A DNA stretch of 64,000 bases from Chondrosia reniformis (taxonomy: Eukaryota; Porifera; Demospongiae; Chondrillida; Chondrillidae). The notes under the pieces were generated by a model, which searched no databases, was not told where the DNA came from, and was given only the letters and a program-made list of their open reading frames with translations. The stretch is taken from contig OX359200.1 in NCBI GenBank assembly GCA_947172415.1, positions 1,676,501 to 1,740,500 on the forward strand, read 5' to 3'. This document shows positions 1-10,531 of the stretch, piece after piece (within the stretch, counting starts at the first letter, position 1; the number at the start of each line of letters is the position of its first letter). The translations under genes were made by a program, and so were the position numbers.

Positions 1-456
1 CGTGCACCAACTGTGGAGGAGCTGCTTGTTTTAAAGGGTAAAGTAGTGGCATGTTTTCAATCAGCTGCTTCTGCAAACAACTGTGAACTGAACATTAAGG
101 AATCTTCCCCAATGTATAAGAATCTCATTACAAACTCAGTAATGGCCAGACGATTTGCAGAGCATGTTTGTAGATTGGGTGTTGACTTTCCTTTGGAGCC
201 GATGAACTGCTTATGTGGATCCACTGATATGGGAAATGTGTCACACATTGTTCCATCCATTCATCCTAAATATAAGATCTGTGAGCACTCCAACCACAAG
301 GCAGCCTTTGCTGTTGCCTCCAACACAGTAGAAGCACACATGGTCACTCAGACTGTTGCTCAAGGACTAGCATTGCTTGCTTTTGATTGTATGCAAAACA
401 GTACGTTTCTGTCAGAAATCAAATGTGAATTTGAGCAGACACTTTCAAGAATATGA
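1..456 (+). CDS. PM20D2-like M20 family peptidase/amidohydrolase, C-terminal part
   Basis: Frame 1 is open from the first base of the window to TGA at 454-456, so the 5' part of the gene lies upstream; GTG at 13 is an internal codon, not a start. The protein matches the C-terminal third of the complete relative at 2740-3903, sharing the dimerisation-domain stretch and the catalytic-domain motif STDMGNVSH followed by VPSIHP. After SIHP the two proteins diverge strongly (KYKICEHSNHK here, MYSIGTAVNHT downstream), including the region where M20 enzymes normally hold a conserved His. PM20D2-type enzymes hydrolyse dipeptides or N-acyl amino acids in the cytosol. The tandem arrangement points to local duplication. 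Altered activity in this copy is inference. Confidence 0.8.
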   Translation, partial: RAPTVEELLVLKGKVVACFQSAASANNCELNIKESSPMYKNLITNSVMARRFAEHVCRLGVDFPLEPMNCLCGSTDMGNVSHIVPSIHPKYKICEHSNHKAAFAVASNTVEAHMVTQTVAQGLALLAFDCMQNSTFLSEIKCEFEQTLSRI

Positions 457-1014
457 AATTAATATGTAATTGTATCAATTGTACATATCAGATATACTTT
501 ATATCTATTATTTATCCCTTTTCAAGAGAGATCCTGTAGATAGACACATTTTAAAATGACTAAAATGTGCACACAGTATAGTTATAAATTTCTCCATAGC
601 TTTCACCTAAATACATACTTCTGTTGCTGTGAATTTTCAATTATTTGACTGCTGTGTCAATGCTCAATACAGATAATATCCATTTTCATTGCCATAGCAA
701 TGAGCCTTTCTCCTATTGTTAATTTCATTACTCTATATTGAACAGTATAATTAAAGAAGTTTAATTAACGGGGGTTTATAATCTGAGCTGTTTGCATCCA
801 CGGCAACTTAATTGAGCTTGTATATTCCTGCCTTGGATGTTGTTTCAGCAGCTAATAGGACTCTATCACTCTAAGTAGGAATGGCCGGAAAAAAAGGCCG
901 CCCTATCCAATGTATTAGCAAGCAACACCTCATAAATCACCAACGAAGCGATTTTCGGTTATATTTGGTTATTTGCAGCCATTAATGTACACTTTTCTAA
1001 ATGCCAAAACATAT
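457..1014. other. AT-rich intergenic sequence
   Basis: 3' flank of the first PM20D2-like gene. I see no gene or clear repeat here. Confidence 0.5.
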
Positions 1015-1810
1015 GCATGTTTCTAAATACTGAGAAAAAGTTGCAGCTTCATATCTCTCCAGTTTACAGAGCTACAGCACTAAATGTACATTAAGTTACT
1101 GGAATACGAAGTAACGTATAGTGAGAGATCGAGCAAATTTGAGCCAGATATCATTATTTGCAGAACTCAATGGAATCCTTTCATACATGGCTGTGAGTAC
1201 TGAGACAAAATTGCAATTGCAGCTTCATATCTCTGCAGTTTACAGAGTTACAACACGAAATGTACATTAAATTACTGGTATAGGAAGATAATGTATGGTG
1301 AGAGATAGGGCAAATTGGGGGATATCAAAATTTACTAAACTCACTTGAAACCGTTCTTAGATAACTGTGAATACTGACATAAAAATTCAAATTCATATCT
1401 CTATTTGACAGACTTATAGCACTAAATGTATATTAATTTACTAGGTATACAAAGTTAATGTATGGTGAGAGATAGGGCTTTTAGTTTGATATGAAAATTC
1501 ACAAAACTCATTGGAAACCGTTCTTAGATGACTGTGAATACTGACACAAAGATTCAAATTCATATCTCTCCATTTGACAGACTTACAGCATAAATGTACA
1601 TTAAATTACTAATGGTGGCAAATTTACACAGATATCAATTTTCTAAAACTCCTTGGAAAGGTTCCATACATGTCTGTGAATGCTGACACAAAGTTTAAGC
1701 TTCATATATATTGCCCCTATGACTGAGTTTCAGCCCTAAATTACTGCTATAGGAAGTATGGTAGGAGATAGGGTAAATTAGTAGAAATCAAATTTCCCAA
1801 AACTCCAACA
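1015..1810 (+). repeat. Degenerate tandem repeat, ~145-177-base unit, about 5 copies
   Basis: The words CATATCTCT, ACTAAATGTACATTAA and GAGAGATAGGGCAAAT recur in the same order with a period of about 170 bases (CATATCTC near 1052, 1229, 1396 and 1561, plus a decayed last unit near 1710). Units differ by many substitutions, so the array is old. A single copy of the same unit lies in COPS3 intron 2 at about 49305-49470, so this is a dispersed family that has also amplified in tandem. Confidence 0.8.
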
Positions 1811-1834
1811 GTGCCTGTCAAAAGCTGAGGTTCG

Positions 1835-2040
1835 AAGCCTTAACCTGACCAAAGGTCAGACAGTGGCCATCAAGGAGTTCAAGTCGGACCCTGATACCAT
1901 CATCCTTCTGGTGGATAAGGGAAATGCCACTGTCCTCCTGGGCAAAGAAGAATATGACCGCAAGGTATGAGATCTTTTTGATGACACAAGCTATCAACCA
2001 ATCAAAAAGAACCCAACCGTTTGATTGAAGATAAAATGGA
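1835..2040 (+). mobile_element. Penelope-like element reverse transcriptase fragment (decayed)
   Basis: The plus-strand frame starting GAG GTT CGA at about 1830 reads through SDPDTIILLVDKGNATVLL and then EEYDRKV, stop, DLFDDTSYQPIKKNPT, stop. The DKGNATV motif followed about 25 residues later by a KKDPT-like block is typical of the N-terminal part of Penelope-like element reverse transcriptases. There are two in-frame stops and no extended RT core, so this is a relic. Sequence from 2040 to about 2300 is open in places but not recognisable. Confidence 0.6.
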
Positions 2041-2739
2041 AAACCTACTGCAACCAACCATGAATATAAAAGATGTCTTTTCCCAGATCCCATATTCTAG
2101 ATGCCCTGCAGTATACACGGGAGAAACAGGAGAATGGCAGAGCATATATGCACAAACATCCTGTCAGGATGGGGGATGTGAACATGCAATGGTCTAGCTA
2201 TTCACTCCCTAAAAAACTGGCCATCCAATTGAGTGGAGTCAAGCCAGAGTGGTGGAGAGGGAGAAGAATTGGTACAGAAGATCCGACAATGTCAGGTTAG
2301 AATGAACCTAGATCAGGCATTATATTAAAAAGCGGTTGAAAACCCTTTTTATGAGTATATACTTCCTTTTCCAAAGAACTTCCATATGTGTACAGTGGTT
2401 ATTTATATACAACCTATATATATATATATATTAGATAGTCCCACCCCATTTGGAAAGGTATACCATGCAATTTTTGTATAAATTTAGAAATTTTAATGAC
2501 TATTTAATTTGCCCATTCCCCTAACTGCTCACCAAGGTCCGTTAGTTCATCCATTAATGTAATGGTCCTATAATATACAACTAACTGTGTAATGTGCACT
2601 TCCACTATCTCTCACCATGTAAGTTAATTTGTCTATATAGGTATAGTGGACTTTCATAACGAAATCACTTTATGAGTGCGTACTTTGTAATTTGAGTGCG
2701 GGGGCAGCACCCCCGGATTACAATCTGACAGATTAAAAT
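2041..2739. other. Intergenic sequence upstream of the second PM20D2-like gene
   Basis: Contains a TA dinucleotide run at 2418-2432 and no supported gene. A 75-codon open stretch at 2073-2300 has no recognisable similarity and probably belongs to the decayed element on its left. Confidence 0.4.
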
Positions 2740-3903
2740 ATGGCGGAGACAATAGTCAGGGTTATCGATGAGAAATCCACGACTTTGAGGGACATCAGTG
2801 AGGAAATATGGAAAACTCCAGAGCTGTGCTTCGAAGAACACACCGCCACTGCTCTTTTAACTGCTACTCTAGAAAGGGAAGGTTTTAAGGTCGAAAAGAA
2901 TGTTGCAGGTTTGGATACGGCGTTCAAGGCCACCTTTGGATCAGGCTCGCCACATATTGCTTTTTTGTGCGAATATGACGCTCTGCCAGAGATTGGACAC
3001 GCTTGCGGACACAATTTGATAGCAGAAGCGGGATTAGCGGCTGGTATAGGCCTAAAGAGTGCAATGGTACAGGCTTCCCTTCCTGGTACAGTGAGTGTGT
3101 TTGGCACTCCAGCAGAAGAAGGCGGCGGAGGCAAAGTGATCATGATTGAGAAAGGATGCTTTGAGGGTGTGGACGTTGCCATGATGGTACATCCAACCCC
3201 AACAAATGAAATTTTGGTTTATTCTCTAGCAATCCAGGATTTAGTTGTTAAATTTGTAGGAAAAGAGTCGCATGCAGCCATGGCGCCCTGGGAAGGTGTG
3301 AATGCACTGGATGCAGCTGTTTTAGCCTACACTTCAATCTCGACCCTGAGACAACAGATGAAGCCATCTTGGAGGGTGCATGGCATTATCACACAAGGCG
3401 GAGTCAAACCCAACATCATCCCTGGGATGACGGAAATGCACTACTACATTAGAACACCTACAAGAGAAGAATTAAGTGTGCTCAAGGAAAAAGTGCTAAA
3501 CTGCTTTAAAAGTGCTGCTTTATCTACTGGTTGCCAATTTGAGGTTGCTAATTCTGCATTTTCCTATGATAATGTAGTGACTAACAAGGAAATGGCCACA
3601 GTGTTTCATCAGCACATTAACAGCTTGGGGATTGAGATGGACTTGAAGCCTGCGACTACACCAGCAGGGTCTACTGACATGGGTAACGTATCTCATGTTG
3701 TTCCCTCAATCCATCCAATGTACTCCATTGGTACAGCTGTCAACCACACAAAGGAATTTTCTCAGTTAGCCAACACTCCACACTCTCATCAGGTAACTCT
3801 CCTCGTGGGAAAGGCAATGGCTCTAACAGGACTGTCTGTGTTGACTGATAAGAAACTGCTTGAGAAGATTAAGGAAGAATTTAAAGGAAACATGTTTACA
3901 TAA
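2740..3903 (+). CDS. PM20D2-like M20 family peptidase/amidohydrolase, complete single-exon gene
   Basis: A 387-residue protein in one exon. The start ATG (MAETIVRVIDE) follows an in-frame stop just upstream. Visible M20 landmarks in order: CEYDALPEIGHACGHN (residues ~87-102, metal-ligand motif with CGHN), FGTPAEEGGGGK (~122-133, catalytic and metal Glu pair), MMVHP (~148), a lid/dimerisation domain (~165-280), and GSTDMGNVSHVVPSIHP (~307-323). Length and motif order fit human PM20D2, a cytosolic dipeptidase thought to clear aberrant beta-alanyl or GABA dipeptides. No signal peptide is seen. Lack of introns, while neighbours are intron-rich, suggests a retroposed or intron-poor ancestor. The fragment at 1-456 is its tandem paralogue. 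Substrate specificity cannot be read from sequence. Confidence 0.9.
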   Translation: MAETIVRVIDEKSTTLRDISEEIWKTPELCFEEHTATALLTATLEREGFKVEKNVAGLDTAFKATFGSGSPHIAFLCEYDALPEIGHACGHNLIAEAGLAAGIGLKSAMVQASLPGTVSVFGTPAEEGGGGKVIMIEKGCFEGVDVAMMVHPTPTNEILVYSLAIQDLVVKFVGKESHAAMAPWEGVNALDAAVLAYTSISTLRQQMKPSWRVHGIITQGGVKPNIIPGMTEMHYYIRTPTREELSVLKEKVLNCFKSAALSTGCQFEVANSAFSYDNVVTNKEMATVFHQHINSLGIEMDLKPATTPAGSTDMGNVSHVVPSIHPMYSIGTAVNHTKEFSQLANTPHSHQVTLLVGKAMALTGLSVLTDKKLLEKIKEEFKGNMFT

Positions 3904-4615
3904 TACTTTATAATCTATTTTACTTGGAAAGTATAGTTTTATAATTTTGTCGTCCATTAACAAATATTTATAGTAGTATTTTCTCTAAGTTAATGGACAT
4001 AATTGGGAAAAATGTATCTAATTAAGGTACATATATACCAGTATATACATGATGCACTATTTAAATATATATATACCCACAAATGAATCTATGATTGTTA
4101 TGCATGTGTACGTGAAGTAAAAAGATACCAAGTATATACATTAAGAGGGACCACAAAAGCAATACAGAAGCTGGAATTGAGCCCATGCAGTTCTCTGCCA
4201 CTGATTCAGACTTCATGTTTGCATGTATATAGGATAAAAACAGATCGGAGAACACTTAATATGTTATATATTTGTTTTACAAACATCTTGCATATACGTA
4301 GTACTTTAATTACTACTAAATAGGTTCCATTATTAATCTATTAATCTAAAAATTTTCTACAAAAATAGTGAAGATGTAGGGATGGCACAAAAAGTACAGA
4401 AACAAGAAAGGGATGTTACACAGTGAAGCACTAGCTATGCATGAATCATACAACACCCTTGCTTGTTCATTGTCTTGCCAGACAATGAATCTCTATATCA
4501 TATGGATTTTTTCTTGTCTGTGTCTGAGATTTCACCCCCCCTCTCACTCTTTTTCACTCAATGTATAGACTTGAATAATGAGTGATGTTTCCAATAAATA
4601 AATAAATTAATCGAT
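3904..4615. other. Convergent intergenic space between PM20D2-like and CTU2 3' ends
   Basis: AT-rich sequence with a (TAAA)n-like run at 4595-4610 just beyond the CTU2 stop codon. No gene, RNA or clear transposon seen. Confidence 0.5.
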
Positions 4616-7600
4616 TCATAGTTCAGTGTCTGAGCCATCAATTAAAAGGAAGTCTTTGATCTTGTCTTTCATTTCATTTCTGCACAGGAATCAGATTCAT
4701 ACAATTATAAACATCAACAAATTCAACAAAATTAGCTGTTATATCTCCAAGGCAACCTCTACCTTTGCATCTGTTTGGTGGCCTGTCTGGTTACATAGGG
4801 TGGGAAAATGTCAGAACTTGTTCCATCCTGCCCCTGGTACAGCAACGAAACACCTTTAAACAGCTAGCACTGGTAAATACGTATGTACATAAGTGTGATT
4901 ACACTTACCATATCATGCACTATTAGTCGACAACCTGCAGTAGTTATACAATATAGTAATAGATTCACAGTCAAAGTCAGAGAAAACTTAATACATACAA
5001 TAAACATACCATAACAGAGGCCATTTTGAATTTCTTCAAGAGATAACCTTATGGGTAAAAATAAAGAAATTGCAAACTCTGCGGAACACATGCAGCCACG
5101 CCTTACCTCTGGGTACTCTTCTCTCTACAACATCCTTCGTCATCAGCACCTGTACAGGTAATCACATGCAGAAACATAAACACCATTCTATCAGCTCTCC
5201 ACCCATACACACTGCTTTGTGGCATTCTCAAAGGCCAGAATCAGAAGAAAGGAGGAAGATAATACAGTCACTGATAAAAAATATTGAAACAAGATGTTTA
5301 TTTCTACTTTTAACTTCATTTTTGAATGATTTTATTTAACTTGTAGTAGTTTGTACAGAATATACAGTCACTGATGAAGAACAAATTCCTATATTCAAGC
5401 TATGTACCTGGCAGAGCTCTACTACAATTGCTATTGTGCTAGGAGAGGGTGAGATGGATTTCATAATTTAACTGTTAATGGTTTGCGCTTCCTGTAATAG
5501 CCCAGTCAGGAAGGATGCAGAGATAGTCTGATTTGACAGGTGACAATTAATAGGGGATGGCTACTGGCAATTACATATGATATGTAGAATTCCTTTTAAA
5601 CTTACTTTTACATTGACAACTGGAGTCTGTTGATGGGGAGTGACAGCTTGATGATGTCTGCTTGGACTGAAGTGCCATTGACCTCTTTAAGTTTTGCACA
5701 ACACTACTTGACCTTGAAGAAGAGAGAAGGACCTTGCAGAGTAAGCAGACGCTGGTGGTGGACAAGTTCCCGCTTAGCGACATCTTATCTCCAGTTCTAC
5801 AGTTGGGGTGACAGTTAAAGGTACATAGTATAGCCAGAAATATTGGCAGGGAATTTATTTTGGCAAATTGGCAATTTTCATATGAATCACCAAATTATGA
5901 ACCGCCAATATTATTGCATCATAGTGATGTAATCTATTGTGACGTATATAATTACAAGGTGGGCAAGGTAACCACCTAATTAAAACTGCCAATATTTAAA
6001 TCAGTCCAAAAACACCAAATATTCTTCCCGCCAATAGGTACAATAGGTCAGAATACAAGTGGTCACCTAAAGATTGTGTTTACTGTGTTTGGAAAATCGA
6101 CCAACAAGTCTTGAACAAACGACTCAGTCATTCTCCCTATACTGGCAGTCTTTGGAGCCTAAGAATAAAAAATTAAAATTTTTTAAATATCATAAATTAT
6201 AGACAGTGCTATCTAACTATACCTTTGAGCTCTGCGTAGCATATACCACTAATGGCAGTTTTAAGAGATTACAGTAAAAGGCAACTTCCGAGGCGGGAAA
6301 TTCTCTATTGTAATAGAATGACAAATATATTACAACAAAGACACACTTGACAGGTCTAATCTGGATACTGCAGGGGTGTAAGAAGCAGTCGGACAGTCTG
6401 GTTTTGGCTGGACCACATTTAGCTGCTCAACAAACTTTAAAAACTCCTTTAACTTCTACTAAGCCAGCACTATAAAGAAACTTAAGCTGAGGTCAAGTAA
6501 GAATTAAAAGTAATATTTATTCTTACATTTACCCTAGTTGCAACAGTTTACTTGAGCTCTGTATGCCACAGTAATTTATCCTTCCATAATCCCAAGATAG
6601 CAGTATTAATGCATATACGTACGTGCATATAGAAAACACAGGAAAACTATTTAACTTGCTACACACGCAATACTTCTTGCTGGGACCACTTTCAAGTTGC
6701 TTCCTATGCCTACATATATAGTGTGTATCATACAGTACCTCATTGGCCTGATAATGGTAACTCCTTCACACCTTTCATCAGCAAATCCCTGAAAGTGAAA
6801 TGACAACATGCAATATAAGAAATAAAATGGATATACAAAGAGATATTAAAGCATAAAAATAATTCTTGTTTTGAATAATATACGTAGTACCATGTTATAA
6901 TTACCTCATTAGTATGGTATTTTTGAGTTCAACAGTAAATAAAATGTCATTGTTATAATATAATAGTGTGATGTTTTTAATTATTTGTGTATTTTTGACA
7001 ACATTACTGCACTTACAATATCTAATGGAACAGTTCCTCCTCTGCCCTCAGCCACGCCACTCAAGAGATCAACTGCTAGATTCGTCTCATTACTGGCCAG
7101 CATAATCTGCCAAAATATGAAACAATTATATGATTTGGCTGCCAATCAGTTAATATGAGCTGATATGAGCTCAGAATGGTATAAGCTCTATACTCAAGCC
7201 CACACAGATACTTTTGCTGCAATATAATAAACTGTTTGTTTATGCCCAGTTCATATATAGCTTCTTGATATGCATACATTACTTCCCCATCATGACATAT
7301 TTACCTTTGAAAAATTACACTTTTCAGCTGCAGCAGTAAGTAGTTGATTTCTACATTGAAGAAAAAATATTCACACAAGCCAATTCTTACCCCCTTCTAT
7401 CCCTTTAATAGCAGAGCGTACAGTACCTTAATGTAACTAGCATGTTCTCCCTGGCTGTGAGGGTAGCTAAACTACTAAACAGTCCTTTCAATCTTGTCTC
7501 AGCCGGGTCATCTCCCATTAAGGCACTAACCATCTTTATCACATCATCAAGAGATACATTTAGTTCCTCTTTCAGTTGTGGTGGCTTCTCCTTAAGTGAT

Positions 7601-10480
7601 GTATCTTTCTTCTTTTTCTGCTTTACAAAGTCTTCATCTGCAAAGCCACTTGCCAACAGACTGGTATCACCATGGCTAGTACTATTCCCAAGTGTTACAG
7701 GGTTTTCCCCTTCTGGGGCATCGGTATCATCATGGCCAGTACTATTCCCAAGTATTACAGGGTTTTCCCCTTCTGGGGTATCAGTATCATCATGGCCAGT
7801 ATTATTCCCAAGTATTATAGGGTTTTCCCCTTCTGGGGTAGCAGCTGTAATCTTAGACTGATTATCTCTGTGTACATTTCCCAGGCCTTCACTATGGTGA
7901 CCATCCTTGTCAGTTTGTGTCTGCTGACTTGTGGGTTGAACAGACAACAGTTCGGCAACATCAATTATCTGGCAGCTGGAATATATCTACATTACCAATG
8001 GAATGTGACAGCTAGTACAGTATGGCCCCATAAACCTGTTACTTAATTGCTATACAGTGGAAAATCAACTATCCAAAAGACTGTTTTATTGCAAAATTGC
8101 ATGGCATTTTTTATTTATGAATGTTCTCAAAACTAGAAAATTTTTGTAATTAGTGATCGTCGACTAAGTCAATAACCTATTTGAGGTTATAATAATACAT
8201 GTATATCTGTAAGTTTGTTTATGCTATACGTATATTGGAGTCTATAAGTTTTTACATTTGATAGTCACAAATTGGGACATACGTAGGGTGGGAAAATATC
8301 AGAACTCATTCCATCCTGCTCCTGGTACAACAACAAAACACCTTTAAACAGCTAGCACTGGTAAATACATATGTAGGTGCCTTATAACTCCCAATTTGTG
8401 ACTATTCAAATGTAAAAACTTATAGACCCCAATATATAGCATAAACAAACTGTACTGGATATTAATGCTAACTGTACTGTATATAATTGTAATACTACTG
8501 ACTTACACTTTCAAGCCGTGTAAAGAAGGTTGAAAATCCCATCTTTAGAGATATCAATATCCTCTCAGCCAATAGCCTTACCCTTTCATCGTTGCTATGG
8601 TAATGCACCACACCATCTGAAGAGCGACATTACAGGGCAAGGAAATTCACCAATTTGAGACACTTTTCTTTGAGATGGTTCATCTTTAGTCTTTTGAGTG
8701 TCTAGAGATGCAGTTTATTTCTTTAAGAATCATGTGTCTTCTGCAGTGACTGATGGTGACTGCTGAAGGTTGTCCTTTTTATATTCTGCCATTTTTTAGA
8801 CTAAAGACTAAAGATGAACCATCTCAAAGATTTAGTTTGGCACAGTTAGAAGAAATCCCTATCATCTAATTGAGGCATGTTGCAGTACATTATTGAGGAT
8901 GTTTATCATGTTTCCATTGGATAGTATGTTTACATGCTATGATTCACTAATTATCCAAAACAGCTTTTAAGAACAATTCACTTCCACTAATACTTTGAAA
9001 TCTGCCAAACCTTTTTCATGTACTTTAAGGACCAACAGTATAAAAAAGTAACGTTAACGGTTTATGAATACAGTAAATGGGAACTGGAGACAGAGTAAGC
9101 AATGTGGTTTTGCTAGCTAAAGTATACAGTACTTTTTGGGTCGGTTGTCCAGACCAGACGTTGCAATTGGTAATCGATCAAAAGGTTGGTGACGTCATTC
9201 TAGTGGGAACCTTGGTTCAAATGGTAGTCGTGAGTGCTAACCGATTACCGATTGCAATGTCCGGTCCGGACAACTGACCCAAAAGGTACTGTACTGTCCA
9301 ATACACTTGGCTGGAGCCTTTCTGGAACAGCCCAATGTAAGTAAAGCTTCTTTTAGTCCATGAATATAATTAAGCAGCCGAGGTGGTGGATATGCACAAG
9401 TAATCCCATAGTGAGCTTACAGGTATGATCAAGTGATGGTACATGGCTATTTAAAGGGTGAATACGTACCATCTATGATAATCACTGATGGAGTGAACCT
9501 CAACTTCTTCTTCGTAGCATCAGCTAAACCCTGTTACATGACATCCATTAGAAAGGAAAAATATTATTATGACTGGCAATCATATGAATATGAATAAGTG
9601 AATGGATGGATGGATGCATGGATGGATGCATGGATGGATGGATAGATGGATGGGTGGACGGGTGGACGGATGGATGGATGGACGGGTGGACGGATGGACG
9701 GACGGATGGATGGACGGGTGGATGGATGGATGGATGGGTGGGTGGATGGATGGGTGGGTGGATGGATGAATTCAGCTTCTCTTTTCACAATACTATATAC
9801 TGTAAGTCTCACTTCTCGAACTACTTGGAGCATTGCAGTGGAATTTATACCTCCAGAATATGCCAGAAAAATCTGCAGCCATTTTATTTCCATTAATTAA
9901 CCAATCACAATGGGGTTCAACAAAGATAACATTCATATATACTGTATACAGTTGATATTTTCAAACTAAAACTACATTAACTAGTACAACAAGCCGTACC
10001 TTTTCTCCATGTTTGATACTCTTGGTTTTTCCCAGGGTGGCTCTAAATCGATGCATAAAGTAGTTTAGAAAGCAGTCACTGCAAAGACAGAAATTTAGAT
10101 GATAAAGCAACTGTTTGCGGTTGTCAAATTTAGCAGAGACTTCTACTTTACAATCATATTCTGGATATAATGATTACAATATCGTGACACAATTAGTGAC
10201 ATAAAAAAGTGTAGTGATTGTAATGTTAATATAGGCACACGAGTGACTGTAGTACGTTGACTTTTACATATTTAGTGACCAGGATTGTAGGGATTCAAAC
10301 CTGCAGAATGGATCCTTAGTACGAGCGATGCACACTGCACTCTGGTCGCATTTCATGCATCTCTGTCCACTTCTGAAGGAGAGAATTCGAAGATAAAGAA
10401 ATTAAAACCACCCAGATATATGCTTACTTAAACTTTGGTTTACCCGAAGGTAAGTTTACAGTCTCTGATACACTACACAT
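4616..10480 (-). CDS. CTU2: Cytoplasmic tRNA 2-thiolation protein 2 (CTU2/NCS2), 18 exons
   Basis: Partner of CTU1 in forming the 2-thio group of wobble mcm5s2U in tRNA Lys, Glu and Gln. Exons, 5' to 3' on the minus strand: 10428-10480, 10301-10372, 10000-10078, 9813-9872, 9470-9530, 8507-8616, 7427-7968, 7305-7350, 7017-7106, 6739-6788, 6223-6304, 6067-6158, 5606-5796, 5107-5149, 5010-5047, 4909-4934, 4763-4833, 4616-4679. All joins keep phase and give 589 residues. Landmarks: N-terminal [19 protein letters not shown] zinc-ribbon, FRATLG, degenerate PP-loop [42 protein letters not shown]-terminal CLLC and LCYGC cysteine pairs, and a final acidic [12 protein letters not shown] tail like the vertebrate protein. 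Longer than human CTU2 (about 515) because exon 7 carries a repeat-rich insertion. Exon 15 uses a weak acceptor (CATAAG). Confidence 0.9.
7672..7851 (-). repeat. Coding minisatellite: three 60-base units in CTU2 exon 7
   Basis: The minus strand encodes three 20-residue units of the type [19 protein letters not shown] with a few substitutions. The 60-base period keeps the frame. They lie in the acidic, presumably disordered linker between the PP-loop-like domain and the C-terminal part of CTU2, where the vertebrate protein also has a low-complexity loop. Confidence 0.9.
8212..8453. repeat. Foldback (inverted-repeat) element in CTU2 intron 6 carrying a copy of CTU2 exon 17
   Basis: The left arm at 8212-8277 and right arm at 8389-8453 are nearly perfect reverse complements (~63 bases, e.g. 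GTCACAAATTGGGA against TCCCAATTTGTGAC). The loop at about 8277-8375 is a ~95-base near-copy, same orientation, of 4793-4888, i.e. the 5' 41 bases of CTU2 exon 17 plus its splice acceptor and adjoining intron. Shared words include TCCTGGTACA-type acceptor sequence and AAACAGCTAGCACTGGTAAA. Confidence 0.85.
8655..8880. mobile_element. MITE-like inverted-repeat element, family R2
   Basis: GAGATGGTTCATCTTTAGTC near 8675 is mirrored by GACTAAAGATGAACCATCTC near 8807-8826. The flank AGAAGAAATCCCTATCATCT recurs with related inner sequence near 12905, 15390-15535, 41260-41415, 51600-51770 and 61000-61080. Non-coding; transposase source unknown. Confidence 0.6.
9601..9772. repeat. (ATGG/ACGG)n microsatellite in CTU2 intron 4
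   Basis: About 40 imperfect GATG/GACG tetranucleotides. It begins ~40 bases inside the intron from the exon 4 splice donor (9811-9812 on the minus strand). Open reading frames through it on both strands are artefacts of the repeat. Confidence 0.95.
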
Positions 10481-10531
10481 GGCGAGATTGGATACGAGAT
10501 ACACAGAAATTAAAAATGACCACGAACAAGA
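10481..10531. promoter_or_regulatory. Very short bidirectional promoter region, CTU2/TCAIM
   Basis: Only 51 bases separate the CTU2 start codon (minus, 10480) from the TCAIM start codon (plus, 10532), so both 5' UTRs and the core promoters must overlap each other or the coding exons. No obvious TATA box is present. Confidence 0.6.

Noticed and set aside
6340..6480. Candidate CTU2 exon reading [11 protein letters not shown]
   Set aside because: No acceptor gives the right phase without a stop, and the exon at 6223-6304 with [12 protein letters not shown] fits phase and family.
9567..9900. Open frames such as Met-Asp-Gly-Trp repeats
   Set aside because: Reading through an ATGG microsatellite; only 9813-9872 on the minus strand is coding (CTU2 exon 4).
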